Assembly: GCA_903772945.1 (NCBI GenBank)
Contig: CAICTM010000239.1
Location: 1 to 64,000, forward strand
DNA from: Seminavis robusta
Taxonomy: Eukaryota > Bacillariophyta > Bacillariophyceae > Naviculales > Naviculaceae
Direction: 5' to 3'
DNA: 64,000 nt
Shown here: piece after piece, positions 1 to 11,986 of the stretch
Layout of the letters: every line of letters starts with the position of its first letter
Numbering within the stretch: position 1 is the first letter of the stretch
Program-made: the position numbers and the translations under genes
The notes under the pieces: model-generated
The model's input: only the letters and a program-made list of their open reading frames with translations
What the model was told of the DNA's origin: nothing
Database searches by the model: none

Positions 1-3000
1 CCGTACAGGGAGGAAAGATCCTAATCATCTTCGAGACCAAGCTGACCCGGGTCCTTATGGTGGCTTGTAACTATCGCCGAACGAGTGAATTGGACCTATA
101 ACTGCTGCCGGCTAGTGCACTAGCGTTTGCACCCAGCATCGCCCCTAAAGGGGCCAGAAGGGCCCGCCCCCAGGTAGAAGATGCCTTGTGATGAACAATG
201 TTTCCCACGGTTATTTCTTCAATCTCCCGCCGCCACTGGACAATGTATGTGCGGCAATCCGCCAAAGAGCCTTACTATCCACCAAGGATTGGCCGTGCAT
301 CACGAAAATGGCAAGGCAGTACTCCACTGCGTTGTGTAGTGCCTATTAGTGTGTATATAATTTGAGACCCCATCATCGAGAATGTTCAGGTTATTACGCT
401 GCTTAAGGAAAGAGCGCATTAAGCACCCAACTTGTGGTGGGAAGCAGAGCAGCACTATATGGAGCTTATCCTTGAAGTTCGGTGCTGGCTAGAGGTGGTT
501 GCATCCAAGAAGGCCATTCTTCGTCACTCTTTTCAATGGCCACTGCACGTTTCAGTTCCTACGAGATTACTCACTTTGGGGCTACTGTGTGGATAACACA
601 GTAAAGAGACTGGGATGTGCGCCAAGCTATTTACTATGTGTTCGGTGACAATGCGGCTGCGTCTGTGTGCGGTGACAAGTTCCACCCAGCCCCACTCGCC
701 CATCAAGAAGAGACATAACGCCCTCTCCTACCACTAAACTTCGTCAGAGGACAAAGCCCATTTTGCCGCAAGTTCCAGCGGTACCTAGATTCTTACCGTG
801 GTGTCTATCAAGATCTCTTCCCTCGGGGGATAACGGCCTAATCAACGCCAGGCGCACACACAACAAATTATATCTCGTGACAGAAAGCAAGTAGTTGGGG
901 GTTCTCCAATACTTCCGCGAGGTATAACGTGGGTGGCTCCATTCTGAAGGGCAGTTCTGTGGTTCTGGTGACTACGGTGTCGCTCAGTGGGCTTGTATGT
1001 CCCTGGACGACCACCGCGCATGGACAACCATCCACTAGTCTAGGCGTTGCATCGTGGGTGAACTCATGTCCTCGCGTCATTGAGTAGGAACTCACAGTGT
1101 AGAGTCTCTCTCCTCATTACGTGGCGCGTTGTGGGGCTAGACTCCGGTGGCGTGGTAGGATCAAGGTTTTAGGCGTCACGGGTGGAAGGAATCGCGATTT
1201 CCAAGTAAGATGATTTGGTGCATTCTCTTAGGTCTGAAGCCCATCTGTGATATATACTGTCCAGAGATCTCGTTCTCTTAAGAGCTAATCGAGTCATGCA
1301 TGTGCCTAGACCATCTTATGATCATGCGCTCAAACTCAACAGTTGATTATTGAGGGCCTAGAGTAACTACTATGTGATACAACCCAAGACGGTCAGACTG
1401 TCTGCAGAGTTCTCTCAGCGCAAAAGACAATGTGATAGGAAAGTTTAGCTTGCCGAGCACCATCCAAGATGAGAGGAGCATAGCATGAGGGATGGAGACG
1501 CGGAAAAAAGCTGCATAGGGGATCCTCGATTGCAAGTGAAGCTTACCGCTGAGGCATAGTTGCTGTCCGGTCCAAGAGGAGAGTTTCTTACGTGTGTTAG
1601 TTGATTTAGCGTAAATTATATCAAAACTTGAAGCTTAAGAGTTACACGCAGCAAGAGATAAGTGATAAGAGGTATAGTTGACCAGTGATTACGGCAAAAG
1701 GGCCCTATCACGGTGAAATGTAAGACAAGTATGATAGCGAGTTAGTTGGATACCCGCAACCAGTTGAAGCTTTCCTGTGTGGATTGTGCCAAAGCAAAGA
1801 GGTGAAAGGCTTGGATTTTTCTCATATCATTTTGTGATCTCTGACATGGAGATGAATCATGCTTGATTCTAGTGCTCGTTTCCGCCAGACAGTGCTGTTA
1901 TTATTGACAGGGCTCGGCCACATCTACTCTCCATCTGGGGTGTGCATGTAGAGGATTAAAAGTGGGCGTCCCTCGAAAGTCGACGTGAAAGGCGTCCTCC
2001 ACTCCCAGGCAGGCCATACCAATGTATCATGCCGTGTATCTTGTGCTAGTACCGGGATTGTAATTTTCCAATTTCGCAGACTCACCAGGATAATCATTAA
2101 GCACTCGGATTCGGACGATTCGCACTCAGTCTCATGTTCAGAGTGACACGCTTGCTCGAAACTCAATAATCGCAACCACACAACCAGCTCAGCTAGCGAT
2201 CTTCGAGAGAGAGCGCGAAGTATGATGAGAAACCCGAACGTGGCAATAGTCGATTTGTCTTCATGTAATCTCCGCTAGGCATCATCCTCTCCGACATAGA
2301 GATCAGGTTTCAATTCATAGATACATACAAACCCAGCCGACGGTGGCTCTCTGCGGTCTTGAGTAGTGCGACCACTAGTCGAGCCTGTGCGCGACTTAAG
2401 TGCTGTAGAGAGGAAGTACATGGCCTCTCCTACAATACTTATAGGTGTAGCTTCACTAGCCGGCCAATTACAAGACAGTGCCTATCTCTCTCCTCAGATT
2501 CCTCACCACGGTTACGCTATGCCCGCTGACGCTTCCCGTCTGGCTCCGTGGAGACACCTATCTGTTCCAATTAGGTTCCGGTTATTTCTCCTTTATAACT
2601 TGTGGTGTAAAATGACACAACGTACGTCTCGACCGCATTCTCGATCCCCTCCGATTCCTCTCTCGCATTATCTACACAGGCGTGCGTGGAGGACGACCTG
2701 CGGATAGATCCCTCAGTACCTTGGCTTAAAGCCGTCTAGCCTCTGCATTGCTCAATTATCGTAGTTCTGATGACCATTCTTGTTTGGGTAACTCCGCCAC
2801 CTTCAACAGTCACTACGCTGATTACGAGGCTTTGATATCTCATTGTTGACTACGCAATAGTGCGCCGAGACACACGATCGACTCGTAGAGAAAAGGCCGC
2901 CTCTCGAACCCGCTAACTGGATTTTGGTTTCTTCCCACGTATTTGCGGCATGGCTCGCGCTGTTGGGAAGCTCCCACTATTGATACATGTTAGACTTGTA

Positions 3001-3400
3001 CTCAGTCGGCTGTAAGACGGTACTCGGTGTGCGACGAACAGGGCCACCGACAGAAGAGAGATCCCCGCCTAGTGTGTGCAGTCGGTCTCTCATTATTGCA
3101 GTGCTGTGTGGTATCTCTAGATATCGCGAACGGCTTTCGGATCGGAGAGTAAGCATGACCTCCGGTCCTCGTGTCGTTTTGCTTGCGATAGAGTCTAGTA
3201 GCGTCTGGACACCTATACCTCATGAGTCTACTCTAATCCGAGGATCATCATGAGAGCAGGGCTAAATCGCCAACACGATATATTAGAGCTGGATACCCGG
3301 ACTTGTGCTGGTGTGCCATTATACGCAACATATATGACTCTAGAAATAGAAGCTTCTCTTGTCCACTGCATTCTGGACCAGGGTCTATACGCTATAGATA
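1..3400. other. No recognisable gene
   Basis: I find no open frame here with protein-family character, no convincing splice sites joining short frames, and no RNA gene. The longest open frames are about 75-134 codons, lack recognisable motifs, and occur on both strands in proportions expected by chance. The stretch lies downstream (in minus-strand sense) of the decayed Helitron remnant and may hold further unrecognisable parts of it. Confidence 0.5.
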
Positions 3401-3512
3401 TCCCTTATATCGCGCAGTCTGTGGTAAATTCCTGCTTTCACCGTGAGTTCCGAGGGAAAAGCGTGTCGCCCTCGGATCCGCACAATAAGATACTCACTGT
3501 GGTGCATCTGTG

Positions 3513-5860
3513 TTACTTCTCACCTGTCTCCGCCTCCTTTTCGAATTCCGACCGAGGCCTGTCAGGAGGCCTGTATCGACATTCGCACTTTGGCGCTGGT
3601 CCACATGTATTCGCTCGACCCAGCTTGTTACACTTGAAGCATCCTTTGAAATGACAAGAAGTATGATGTTGATAGAGAGCATTAATATTCACTGTAGGTG
3701 TTTCAGATACTGTTTCCCCGATACTCTTCTGGAAATCCAAAACACGAGCCTGCATTCTTGGTTTTGGCACTATGTTCCCCTCATCACGGGTTCCTGATCC
3801 ATTATTCTTACACTGTCGTAATACCCAGTTCAACAGATCCTTCATAAGTAAATTCAATCCGCAGTGATCCACAGTATGCAAACTTTCACGATACAGCGTT
3901 GTACCACTTCTTATGTATTAGGTAACGGAGTAGCTGATCCGACTCAACCACAGGGGGATCCCTATAACTCTTGGACACTTTACTAGCATGATCAGAAAGA
4001 TCTAGGAGAGTTCTGGTATCTTTGGGGAACATCTCTGTGGTGGCCATCCGTTCGTGGTATTTTGAAAGGCACTTGTCGGAAATCTCTTTCCGTTGCGATC
4101 TCGCTGCGCCCAAAACACCTTCTTGCAGCTTAAAAAATTCTTGATCCAAACTGTAAGATGGGTGTGCACTGACTTTCGACCTTTTTCTTCAAATGCTGTT
4201 GCCATCGCCAACACTTCCCAAAAAAGTCCCGGCTCTTCTGTAGCACAGTTGTTATTGCAGTCCCATCCTATAACTTCCTCACATAGAATGTCGAACAACA
4301 TATCGAAATTGAGTGCTCCTAGTGCTGGAAAATCTAAACGAAGCTGTCTCCGTTCTTTGCTTCGTTCTTGAGAATCTCCTCGCTTGCATCTTCCCAATCA
4401 CGTCAGGCCCTTCCACTTTTTTCCCGCTTAGTACTTCCATTAGCACACTGTTTTCGTCATAAAGCTCACTGTCAAGAATACATATACCCGTGCCAAAGTA
4501 GTGGTTCATTGATTTAGCGGTACCTCTAGCCAACTTGGCTGCTTCATTTGTGTGGGGCAGTGCTTTGCCGATAGCATTTACGGCATTAGTATGCACTTGC
4601 TTGAAGTAGACCCAGCTTGATAATTCCCTGCTCTTCGACTTGATATAGCCCTAGACACGTCATCTCCATCTAGACCTTCCGCAATTGCCTTTGCAGAAAA
4701 TTCCCCTTCAACTGAAGTCGGCTCTCTTGAAAAGTCGGATTTTTGCCAATACTATACACAAACCAACTGGAACATAGGTGAATGAAATTCCGGTTGGGAC
4801 AGCTGACAAAAGTGCGCCAGAAGTCTCTGTGTTCGTCCAGTTCCTCCAACATCCGTCCTCCAAGTCTGAAATCCTTCATACTTCCGACGCCATATGGGAG
4901 TTCAGCAAAACGACTGAATCAAGGCATCAGAATCCGTCCCTTGTAAAAAAGCCTTTGTAGGATCATGCTGGAGCTGTAAATCGAACCCCTCTCTTGCATC
5001 TCCTGGACAAATGTCTTGAACTCGCTCATGTTATCGAATCCACCATTGGTCTCAGTAGCTAGACATCCGGAAAGTAGCAGCTGAAAAGTCGTGTTGCTCC
5101 ACATTCGAAATCTCAGATTCGACTTCTTAACTGCGATCCACTATCACAGGTGTCACACCCTCTAACTCTCTGCGGTACGCATCAAGATCAACGTGGTTCA
5201 GCTCCGGTTATTCTGTACCAGCCATTCCACAGCAGCATGATCTTGTCGGTACGAATACTCCGGTTGCCTTCTTTTTCTGGTCTGGCGTCATCTTTCCTGA
5301 TAGCAGTATCACGACATTCTTGTTCAGGCCCATTGCTTCTAGATGTGCGTTGCACGACCAATCACAATGTAGTCTACCCGCATAAAGGTCATTATCCCCT
5401 TCAAAGTTTTCATCTTCCGCCAACATAGGAAAAACAGTACCCGTAAGATTTCACTGGCGTAATAAAGGCTATCTCGACTTCTGTTAATTCCTTGGATATC
5501 AGGTGCACATCCAACAAAATTGCTGTTGACAATAGCAATAGTGGCGTTTCAGGCTTCTCCTTCTTCAGTTTCCCGTGAATCCTTTGCAACAGGATATGCC
5601 CATTTCCGACCGTTGCGCCTTTTCCCGTAAACTCCACGGGTGAAAGCGCCAGTTCACAAGCATCTTCGACATCCCTTCAGAACCCTCGCAGGTGGATCCC
5701 TAAAGCGGTAACAGTCTTCAACAGCTTCACAACGGTACTCCGGTGATCTTGGAAGACTTTGTCCCAACGTAGATGTTCTTGAACCTTTTTAACTGATCGA
5801 AGAACAACCATTCCACATTGTTTCATGCATGATGGTTTCATCGCATACCGAGCAGACATA
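3513..5860 (-). mobile_element. Decayed Helitron-like (rolling-circle) transposon remnant
   Basis: A series of short minus-strand frames reads in an order that fits the N-terminal half of Helitron Rep/helicase proteins. From 5637 to about 5410 a frame has a TEVEIAFITPV motif like the domain preceding Helitron_like_N. Around 4200 a frame contains EEKGRKSVHTHLTVWI, which fits the HUH (His-hydrophobic-His) Rep motif. From 3881 to 3513 a frame has a YQHHTSCHF segment followed by a Cys-rich ECRYRPPDRPR stretch, as found after the Rep region of related proteins. The frame changes repeatedly between at least six short pieces, so no product is expected. No SF1 helicase domain was recognised downstream and the 5'-TC / CTRR-3' ends were not located. 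Family assignment is from remembered motifs, not a database search; a different HUH-bearing element is possible. Confidence 0.5.
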
Positions 5861-5879
5861 GGGCGTTAACGTCTTGGTC

Positions 5880-6730
5880 CATGATCCATCATCATCAGAT
5901 TGTCATACCGACGGTGATGTTAGCCTGAACGCACTCCCAGGTCTTGACATTGCCGATAATTCAAAAGGCTCAAAGTTGGACATGGACATGGAAGTGCCAC
6001 CAAGAAAAGAAAGGCCCCACGAAGCACTGCATGTAGAGAACACATCCTGCCATTAGGATTTTGTGAGAACGAAGACTATCTTCCACAGTTCTTCGAACGA
6101 CACTTTCGCTGTATGCATCGGGTAACTCGAAGCAAAATTGTATCTATTATCTATACCCCGATCCAATTTTCACGATAGATCAGCTGACTTCACTCTAGGC
6201 AATCAAGCTATCTACACCCAACCACAATGAAAACACGTGACAAATCTTTATTCATTTCAGCGAAACCAGTCGCACCACGTTTCCTATCTGTCATGTTGAT
6301 CGTTAAGTAAATCCCACGTCTTTCGTTACATCCGCGCCCCGCTCCATCTCGCTGTGATTTTACTTAGATGACATATACCCGAAAATCAAAAATCGTGAGG
6401 GCCCGCTCTACTCATCTGGTGGATAAGATAAAATATCATTTTATGCACCGTTTCAAATACCCTAAATCCCTGCCGGCAGCAATTGAGGGATTCACACAAC
6501 TCCAATCACACGTGTGTTCTTCATGTGTCTACGGTACCGTCCCTTAAATAATTCAAACGAATCTTTCCACGAAAAATTGCGATTTCTAGCGAAGGTATCT
6601 GCACGACTTCCGCTGGCAACGCCCCTTCCCCCTTCGATACAAGTGTTCTGTTTCACTATAGGATTACAAGCCAGCTACACGATCTCCGCTCAATCGTATC
6701 AGCGAATACACTCAGGCGAAGACATCCCGC
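5880..6730. other. Intergenic, nothing recognised
   Basis: The segment between the Helitron remnant and the 6.7-kb promoter has no supported gene. It is AT-rich in parts and contains only short chance frames. Confidence 0.5.
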
Positions 6731-6734
6731 TTTC

Positions 6735-6742
6735 TATATATA
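6735..6742 (+). promoter_or_regulatory. TATA-like element upstream of the 6985 gene
   Basis: TATATATA-type sequence about 250 bp before the putative start at 6985 and about 140 bp before a GTAAGT donor at 6881. Position and sequence fit a core promoter whose transcript begins just downstream and carries a 5'-UTR intron at 6881-6972 (GTAAGT to TTTTAG). Inference only. Confidence 0.3.
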
Positions 6743-6984
6743 CTTTCTTTGCATTAAATGTATATATGCAACCATTCCTATCGCATCGATCATCTTGAAA
6801 CAGTCACAAATCGGTTCAGCAAAACCTCAAACATCCCTCATCCTACCTGCAGCCAACCCATCAGCCATCTCTCCTGCCCAGTAAGTACTTTCTATTTTAC
6901 CTTCTTCTGTTTGACAATGTTTTGCCTTTCAACATGGCCACTCACCTTCCTCTTTCGGACTTCAAGTTTTAGAACTCCTTCACC

Positions 6985-7761
6985 ATGTCTTCCAAACACC
7001 CGACATCAACAACGTCGTCGCCATCGAACCCCTACTTCCGCGGGTATCAACAGCAAGAAGAAAAAGGCCGGCGGCAACAAAGCAAGAGGTCCTTTCAACT
7101 CCTGTGAGTTCCACGCTGTAATTCCAGCAACCTAAGGAAGACAAGAATCCCCTTCCCCGGAATGTTCCTCAAGTTCACAGGTTTGTTGAAAAGAAAGCTA
7201 CCGGTGTATGTACAACCGACGCAAGACCACTCCGTCAACGGCGTTAAACCAAAGACATGATGGCCTTTGTTCAAGCCCTCGCTGACAAGCACATGATCGA
7301 GTGGGTATTCAAATTGGTGGACCCCGCTTCTGCTGATGGGGAAAAGCTCCTTATGTACGAGGCCACCAACGGTACTTCTTATGACCAAAGAGGCTTTGTT
7401 ATCATGTGCCCCAGAGGTGAACTTGACGAACAAACTGGTGAACGTTTCTTACCCCAGATCCCAACCCCAGAAATGGCCTTGAAGTGGTTCAATGAAACCT
7501 TTAAACCGGCCTACATGCAATACGTGTACGACCGGCAAAGAAGGATGAACCCTACTAGTTCTCGACGAACAGGACAAGTGGTACAAGGTCCATGACACCT
7601 GGAGTGAGCTGCTCACCCACTCCGACATCATGACTCACCTTGTGACGGATTCTTGGATCGATCAAGGCGAATACCGCACTGTATCCGAATTCCTCAAGGA
7701 CGACAAGGGCCATGTGTACTCTATTTGGCCTCGTGGTCAACTCCCGGCTTTAACCAAATGA
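6985..7761 (+). pseudogene. Broken or mis-sequenced unknown gene
   Basis: A start in good context (CACCATG) follows a well-formed putative 5'-UTR intron (6881-6972). The main coding stretch, 7258-7550, encodes a sequence with PRGELDEQTGE and TPEMALKWFNETF. After about 7545 the coding signal moves by one frame and continues to a TGA at 7761 (segments SELLTHSDIMTHL and SIWPRGQLP). Upstream, a basic KKKKAGGNKARG segment near 7060 and a segment near 7140-7240 also lie in different frames, with one in-frame stop at 7246-7248 just before the main stretch. The two parts share a PRG[EQ]L motif, so the protein may have carried two related repeats. I do not recognise the family. It could be a pseudogene, a gene with unrecognised introns, or an intact gene damaged by assembly errors. 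Confidence 0.4.
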
Positions 7762-7968
7762 AACAGCTTTCGAATTGAGTCGAGTCGATTGAATCGAATC
7801 CCCAAAGAAGACAGAGATCGAACACCAAGGTTCCGCCAAGCCGCCAAGAGGACCACCACTCAATTGAAGCCATTGCAAGAATTGACTGTCATTGCTAGAT
7901 TGGACCTCTCTATTGATTGATAGACTGAACGATCCCTTCCAACCACAACACCAGTAGACACAACAACC

Positions 7969-8265
7969 ATGTCTTTTGTAACAGATGTCCTTTCTCCTGG
8001 AGGCGGAGTGATGCTCCTTCCCTTTGTCCGTCTCGTCATTGGGTGCTTACTAGTACTCATCATGACCATGTTTGTGGCCGGTGTAGCACGACTTCACATG
8101 GCCATTCTGACGGTTCTCAGTAGTGGACTCCTGGTATCCTTGTCCTTTTTCGAATCAGAATACAAGAAAGCTCGGGCTCGCGCCGAAATGTCATCGGGTG
8201 GTGGGGCGCCTCCTGCCGGTACTACAACAACAGGCAAAGGGAAGGAAGCCAACAAGACAGACTAA
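7969..8265 (+). CDS. Small two-TM ER membrane protein, Pkr1-like
   Basis: 98-residue protein with good start context. Two hydrophobic segments occupy about residues 17-38 and 43-60, separated by a short loop with a conserved-looking His (ARLHMAIL). They are followed by FFESEYKKA and a polar Gly/Thr/Lys-rich tail. The order of an N-terminal VLSPG segment, two TM helices and an LLVSLSFFESE motif resembles the fungal Pkr1 family, small ER proteins needed for V-ATPase assembly. Identification rests on overall pattern, so a generic small membrane protein is the alternative. Single exon. It lies in the same orientation as the broken gene upstream and converges with the minus-strand gene at 8816. 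Codon use and start context look like a real, intact host gene. Confidence 0.6.
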   Translation: MSFVTDVLSPGGGVMLLPFVRLVIGCLLVLIMTMFVAGVARLHMAILTVLSSGLLVSLSFFESEYKKARARAEMSSGGGAPPAGTTTTGKGKEANKTD

Positions 8266-8815
8266 CTAATCTACCGCATGGAGATGTCGATTGGTTGTGC
8301 CAAGAATTATTGCGTTGGTTGACCATGGCATTTTTCTACGAGTGAAACATCTAAATACTGGAATCCCTGGCTATCACACAATTCACTTCCTCGGTGGTTG
8401 CTATGATATCTAGCTAGCTAGGGGCTCTACAACTAATAGTATATCTTTTTGTGAAGCATTGGCTTCATTCTTTTGCTGAAAAACTTCTACTATTAGACAA
8501 CTCTACTAGCTAGCTATACAAATCAGCATAAATAATAGTAACTCTTCTTTTACATATTATCTCTGACACTACAGCGTACCACACTGGTATAAACATTAGG
8601 TTAAATTCATTCCATATTCAAGTAGTCCAATTCCCATCACAGGCAGTTCCTTGTACTGTACGGTTGTCTCTGAGAATCATAGCGGGATAGAGACAGACCT
8701 GTAAATCGATTGATTTCATAATAAAGTTGACTTCAAAGCCCACTGTCCTTGATCATTGTTGGCCAAAACTTCCCTTGTTCCCATTCCTACATGTATATAT
8801 ATTCCTCCTCATTCA
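8266..8815. other. Convergent 3' intergenic spacer
   Basis: Space between the 3' ends of the Pkr1-like gene and the minus-strand gene at 8816. AT-rich, with GCTAGCTAG-type words near 8410 and 8503 and no coding signal. Confidence 0.5.
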
Positions 8816-9430
8816 TCATCCCCTACTAACCGGCACTGGTAGATGATGTCTCTTCCGGGTGTTATCCAAAAGCTCCCACCACGACGTTTCATGCTCTGGA
8901 CCCCGTATCATTTCACAATGGAACATGGCAATGACCTCCCCAGGTTTGGGATGATGGTCCTGATTGAGACAGTATTGGAATATGCGTTTCTGACTGAGTT
9001 CAAACTTTGGCTCGTTGAAACCACCCCGGACGGCAAACCATCGTTGGCGGTGATTGCTGGCATCACACGTTTCCATGGTAATGTTCCGTTGGAACCGATG
9101 CACGCAACGATCTTCATTGTACGCTTGGATCAATACTTCGTCGTCCGAAACGGGGACGAAATCAAACAATTGAGTCGGATTGGGGTCGTCCGGTGGACTG
9201 CATTTGTCAATGTACAGTTCGTCGAAATTGCACTCGTTGGAATGATCTCCGAACCAACATTCTCCCGTAATGGGGGACCCCGTGTAGTTGCGTGTAATGC
9301 ACCCTAGAAGCCACAAAAACCAACCAAGCGTAAGAGTCATTGAGCAAGGAAGACAAGACACAAAGAAACAGACAACTCTCCATCCACTTTTTCCATCCAA
9401 CGAACTCACAGTGTCGTTCAAAGGTTTCAT
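8816..9430 (-). CDS. Type II membrane protein with ricin-B-like domain
   Basis: About 204 residues from the ATG at 9430 (context GCAAAATGAA). The same frame is open upstream to 9538, but the 9430 start directly precedes a short cytoplasmic tail and a strong membrane segment (about residues 20-47). The lumenal part has six or more Cys and a segment QAYNEDRCVHRF followed by CDASNHRQRWFA. The QxW-type QRW plus the spaced Cys fit one ricin-B / beta-trefoil carbohydrate-binding repeat unit, here apparently single or partial. Such domains bind galactose-type glycans in other proteins; binding here is inference. It lies 120 bp downstream of ACR gene A on the same strand, so a functional link at the cell surface is possible but untested. 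No introns are needed. Confidence 0.6.
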   Translation of the reverse strand: MKPLNDTVSSLDGKSGWRVVCFFVSCLPCSMTLTLGWFLWLLGCITRNYTGSPITGECWFGDHSNECNFDELYIDKCSPPDDPNPTQLFDFVPVSDDEVLIQAYNEDRCVHRFQRNITMETCDASNHRQRWFAVRGGFNEPKFELSQKRIFQYCLNQDHHPKPGEVIAMFHCEMIRGPEHETSWWELLDNTRKRHHLPVPVSRG

Positions 9431-9550
9431 TTTGCCACTTGTACCCTTCTTCCCAGTACTGTGCAAGTAGTGTTGGCAACAACAGAAAGGAGCAGTTGAG
9501 TTGATGTGATTGATGCATCTATCGTCATGCCCAGGCAAGCATCCTCAACA

Positions 9551-10861
9551 CTACTTCTGTACTGTACTGACCAGTTTGAGTTGAAATCCATTCTGAAAAG
9601 GCTCGTGATCCAGCGCTGCCAGTTCGGGATACTCTCGTTCCAGGTGATGAGGAAAGACACAATAGTCGCTCCTTCCTCGGTCTGTTCCCAGACAACCAGG
9701 TACCGGTTCTCCCTGTAAGAAGAAGAGAGGAGAGCAGTGTTAGGAATGAATCGTTTGAGTGTGGTTATAGCGCTATAAGATGCTGTGGGCACTCACTCCG
9801 TCGCGTTGAAAACAAACCAGATTGCCATAGCACTGATAAAAGAATGAAACAAGGGTTATGAGTCAATCTCCAAACCACCATCTTTGGTGTGTGCGTGGGG
9901 TTACTGCTTGACTTACATCTTCATCCTGATCACAATCGGCCATACAAGGTCCCAGCGGATACGTTTCGTAGTCTCCGTCATTTCCCACAAAGATCAAGGG
10001 GACTGGATCGGAATGATAGTTTAGTAAAAAGGACCAGGCTTCCGCTGTGGGTGCATCGGTAAGAGGAGGACCTCGAAAGTCAAATGTGGGCGACGCTGTG
10101 GGGGCATCGTCGAAATTCCAATCGTCGAAGAAAAACCGGGCATTTTCAATAGTAGACGGTGTCGGGGATGCCGTCGTACTACTAGTAGTGTCATTCTTGG
10201 AAGTCGTAGCATTCCAAATGCCGTCATCATCTATAACGGGAATCATGACGTGTTCTCCTGCAAATGTGGGTGCCTCCGTGTTGGTCACATAATAGTGCGG
10301 GCTGATTGTGGGTGCCAAAGTGACGGTTTCCTCTTGGTCTACCCAAAGATCGTCTACCCATGCAGCGTCCGGTGGGATGCAAAAGTCCGTTTGGCTCTCG
10401 ACAACTCCATTGGTCTGACAGCCAGGCACCGGGTCTCCTGATCTTCGCTGATAACAAATCAGTCCTTCCGCGCACTTTTTACAAAGCAAGAAGATAGAGG
10501 GCAATATGAGATGAGCTAATGAATGTGCACACAGCAGTACAGTGGTCAAATCAATGAAACGGTAGCCTACCTGATCGTCAGTGTCACAGTCCCCGGCACA
10601 GAGCGGAAGAGGAAGGTACATTGGATGTGGATCTGCACCATAGCCAGTGAGCTTTGGCAGTGGGTGGTTGGCACGCCCTGCTGGTGGCGGCTGTTGCTGT
10701 TGCCGTGGTTGGTGGTGGTGCTGTTGTTCTCCTTGGTCCATTCTAGCCGAAGTCGCCGTTCCCAATCGGGCACTGACTCTCATTGGCTGACTTGCAAACA
10801 GTCCTAATATAAAACAGACGCAGAAGACTGCGTTCCATGGAGTGGAAACTGGAACCATCAT
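9551..10861 (-). CDS. ACR gene A: secreted frustulin-like protein, two modules
   Basis: Four exons, 348 residues: 10861-10571, 10474-9917, 9832-9797, 9712-9551. All splice sites are GT-AG and every junction is phase 0. An N-terminal signal peptide (about residues 8-28) precedes a His/Gln/Pro-rich stretch. Module 1 (LPLCAGDCDTDD then CAEGLICYQRR, DPVPGC, TDFC) spans the first intron. A Thr/Ser/Pro linker with TEAPT and TDAPTA words follows, then module 2 (VGNDGDYETYPL, CDQDED, CYGNLVCFQRDG, GEPVPGC, SDYC) across introns 2 and 3. The modules resemble the acidic cysteine-rich domains of diatom frustulins, which coat the silica wall; that match is from memory. The first donor, GTAGGC, is weak. 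The short C-terminal tail carries no anchor. The likely fate is secretion to the cell wall. Confidence 0.75.
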
Positions 10862-11986
10862 CTTGGTAGTTGTTGAACTATTGGTAGGGTAGCTTTTTTG
10901 TCGAGTGAAACTCCCGCGCTGTACCTCACAAGAGTGTATCTCTACAGATTTCCTTATCGAACAACCTGATATCTCGTCTAGTTCTACTTCTGTTCTTCTT
11001 CTTCTTGACTGGCACCGCTCCTCTCGCCAGAGTTCCTGGGCTCAATGCATCGGTCGCTCTTCGATTTGTCTCTTTACGCTTTCGCGCTTCAATGGTTCAT
11101 TCACAAAGGGGAGAAGAGCTTATCAAAAAATGATGTGGTTTGGTACACGTGGGGCCGTCGGATGCAGATTTAAGTCTCACATTTTAAATTCTTCTCTTAG
11201 GTTTGCGAGCCAGGCGGCCTTCTTGGTACCGGTCTCTCACATCTTTTGCCCCGAACGCTTTGCTTCGCTTCATTCAAGGATTGTCCATTCATCATCCATC
11301 ATGTCACAGTACCGCACCGTACCGGTACATGTACCGTAGGTCTACTGGTACCGTACCGCTTCGACAGTTTTTCGAGGTGCCAATACACTACATGATGTAG
11401 CACAAGTCGCTGTTAGTGGTATCATACTAGATAGCTAGACTAGCCTAGGAATTTGCAAACGCTGGGGTGGGTTGGTGGTTTGCCAGGGATCCAGCAAAAG
11501 CGGATTTGCGGCGGAAATACACCGAACTTCAACAGTTTTCGGGAGTCAATAATGACAAAGTGGATCAAAGACAGAAGCGCTGCTACCTAGTCAACCCCAA
11601 ATGGAATCGACTCTGCACAATTTCTGTCTCCACGCACCACCTCCAGACATAGATATTCAACACACAATCAATCTTGCAAGAGGAAGCTGGACTTCTTTCC
11701 GTGGATCACAGTGCTGAAGGCTATGCATAGACTTGTGATTTAGACCAATGCTTACTCTAAATGTATTTTCGTAGCATGGAAAGCCCGAAGGACGTGCAAC
11801 ATGGCTCCAAACCTCTGGACAGATACGGTACAGGGTTCATTCCTCCGCGTATTCTCACCCTCTCACAAGCTCTCGTTGGAACAAGGATTGATAACACTTG
11901 GGGCCGTAGACCATAGGCCTCGAATCCTACAAATTTGACAGAGTACGGTAGATTGTGTGATGGAGTGGAGTCATTCTGAGTTTTGA
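10862..11986. other. Promoter side of ACR gene A, no gene seen
   Basis: Holds the upstream region of gene A and the 3' flank of the 11987 gene. It contains several self-complementary GGTACC / ACATGT words around 11310-11350. Short open frames lack family features. Confidence 0.45.

Noticed and set aside
2366-3654. Plus-strand frames of 88-134 codons in the left region
   Set aside because: No motif. Overlapping frames on both strands are equally long, as expected by chance.
8843-9307. Plus-strand frame of 154 codons
   Set aside because: Complement of the ricin-B-like gene, whose Cys and QRW pattern and TM segment favour the minus strand.
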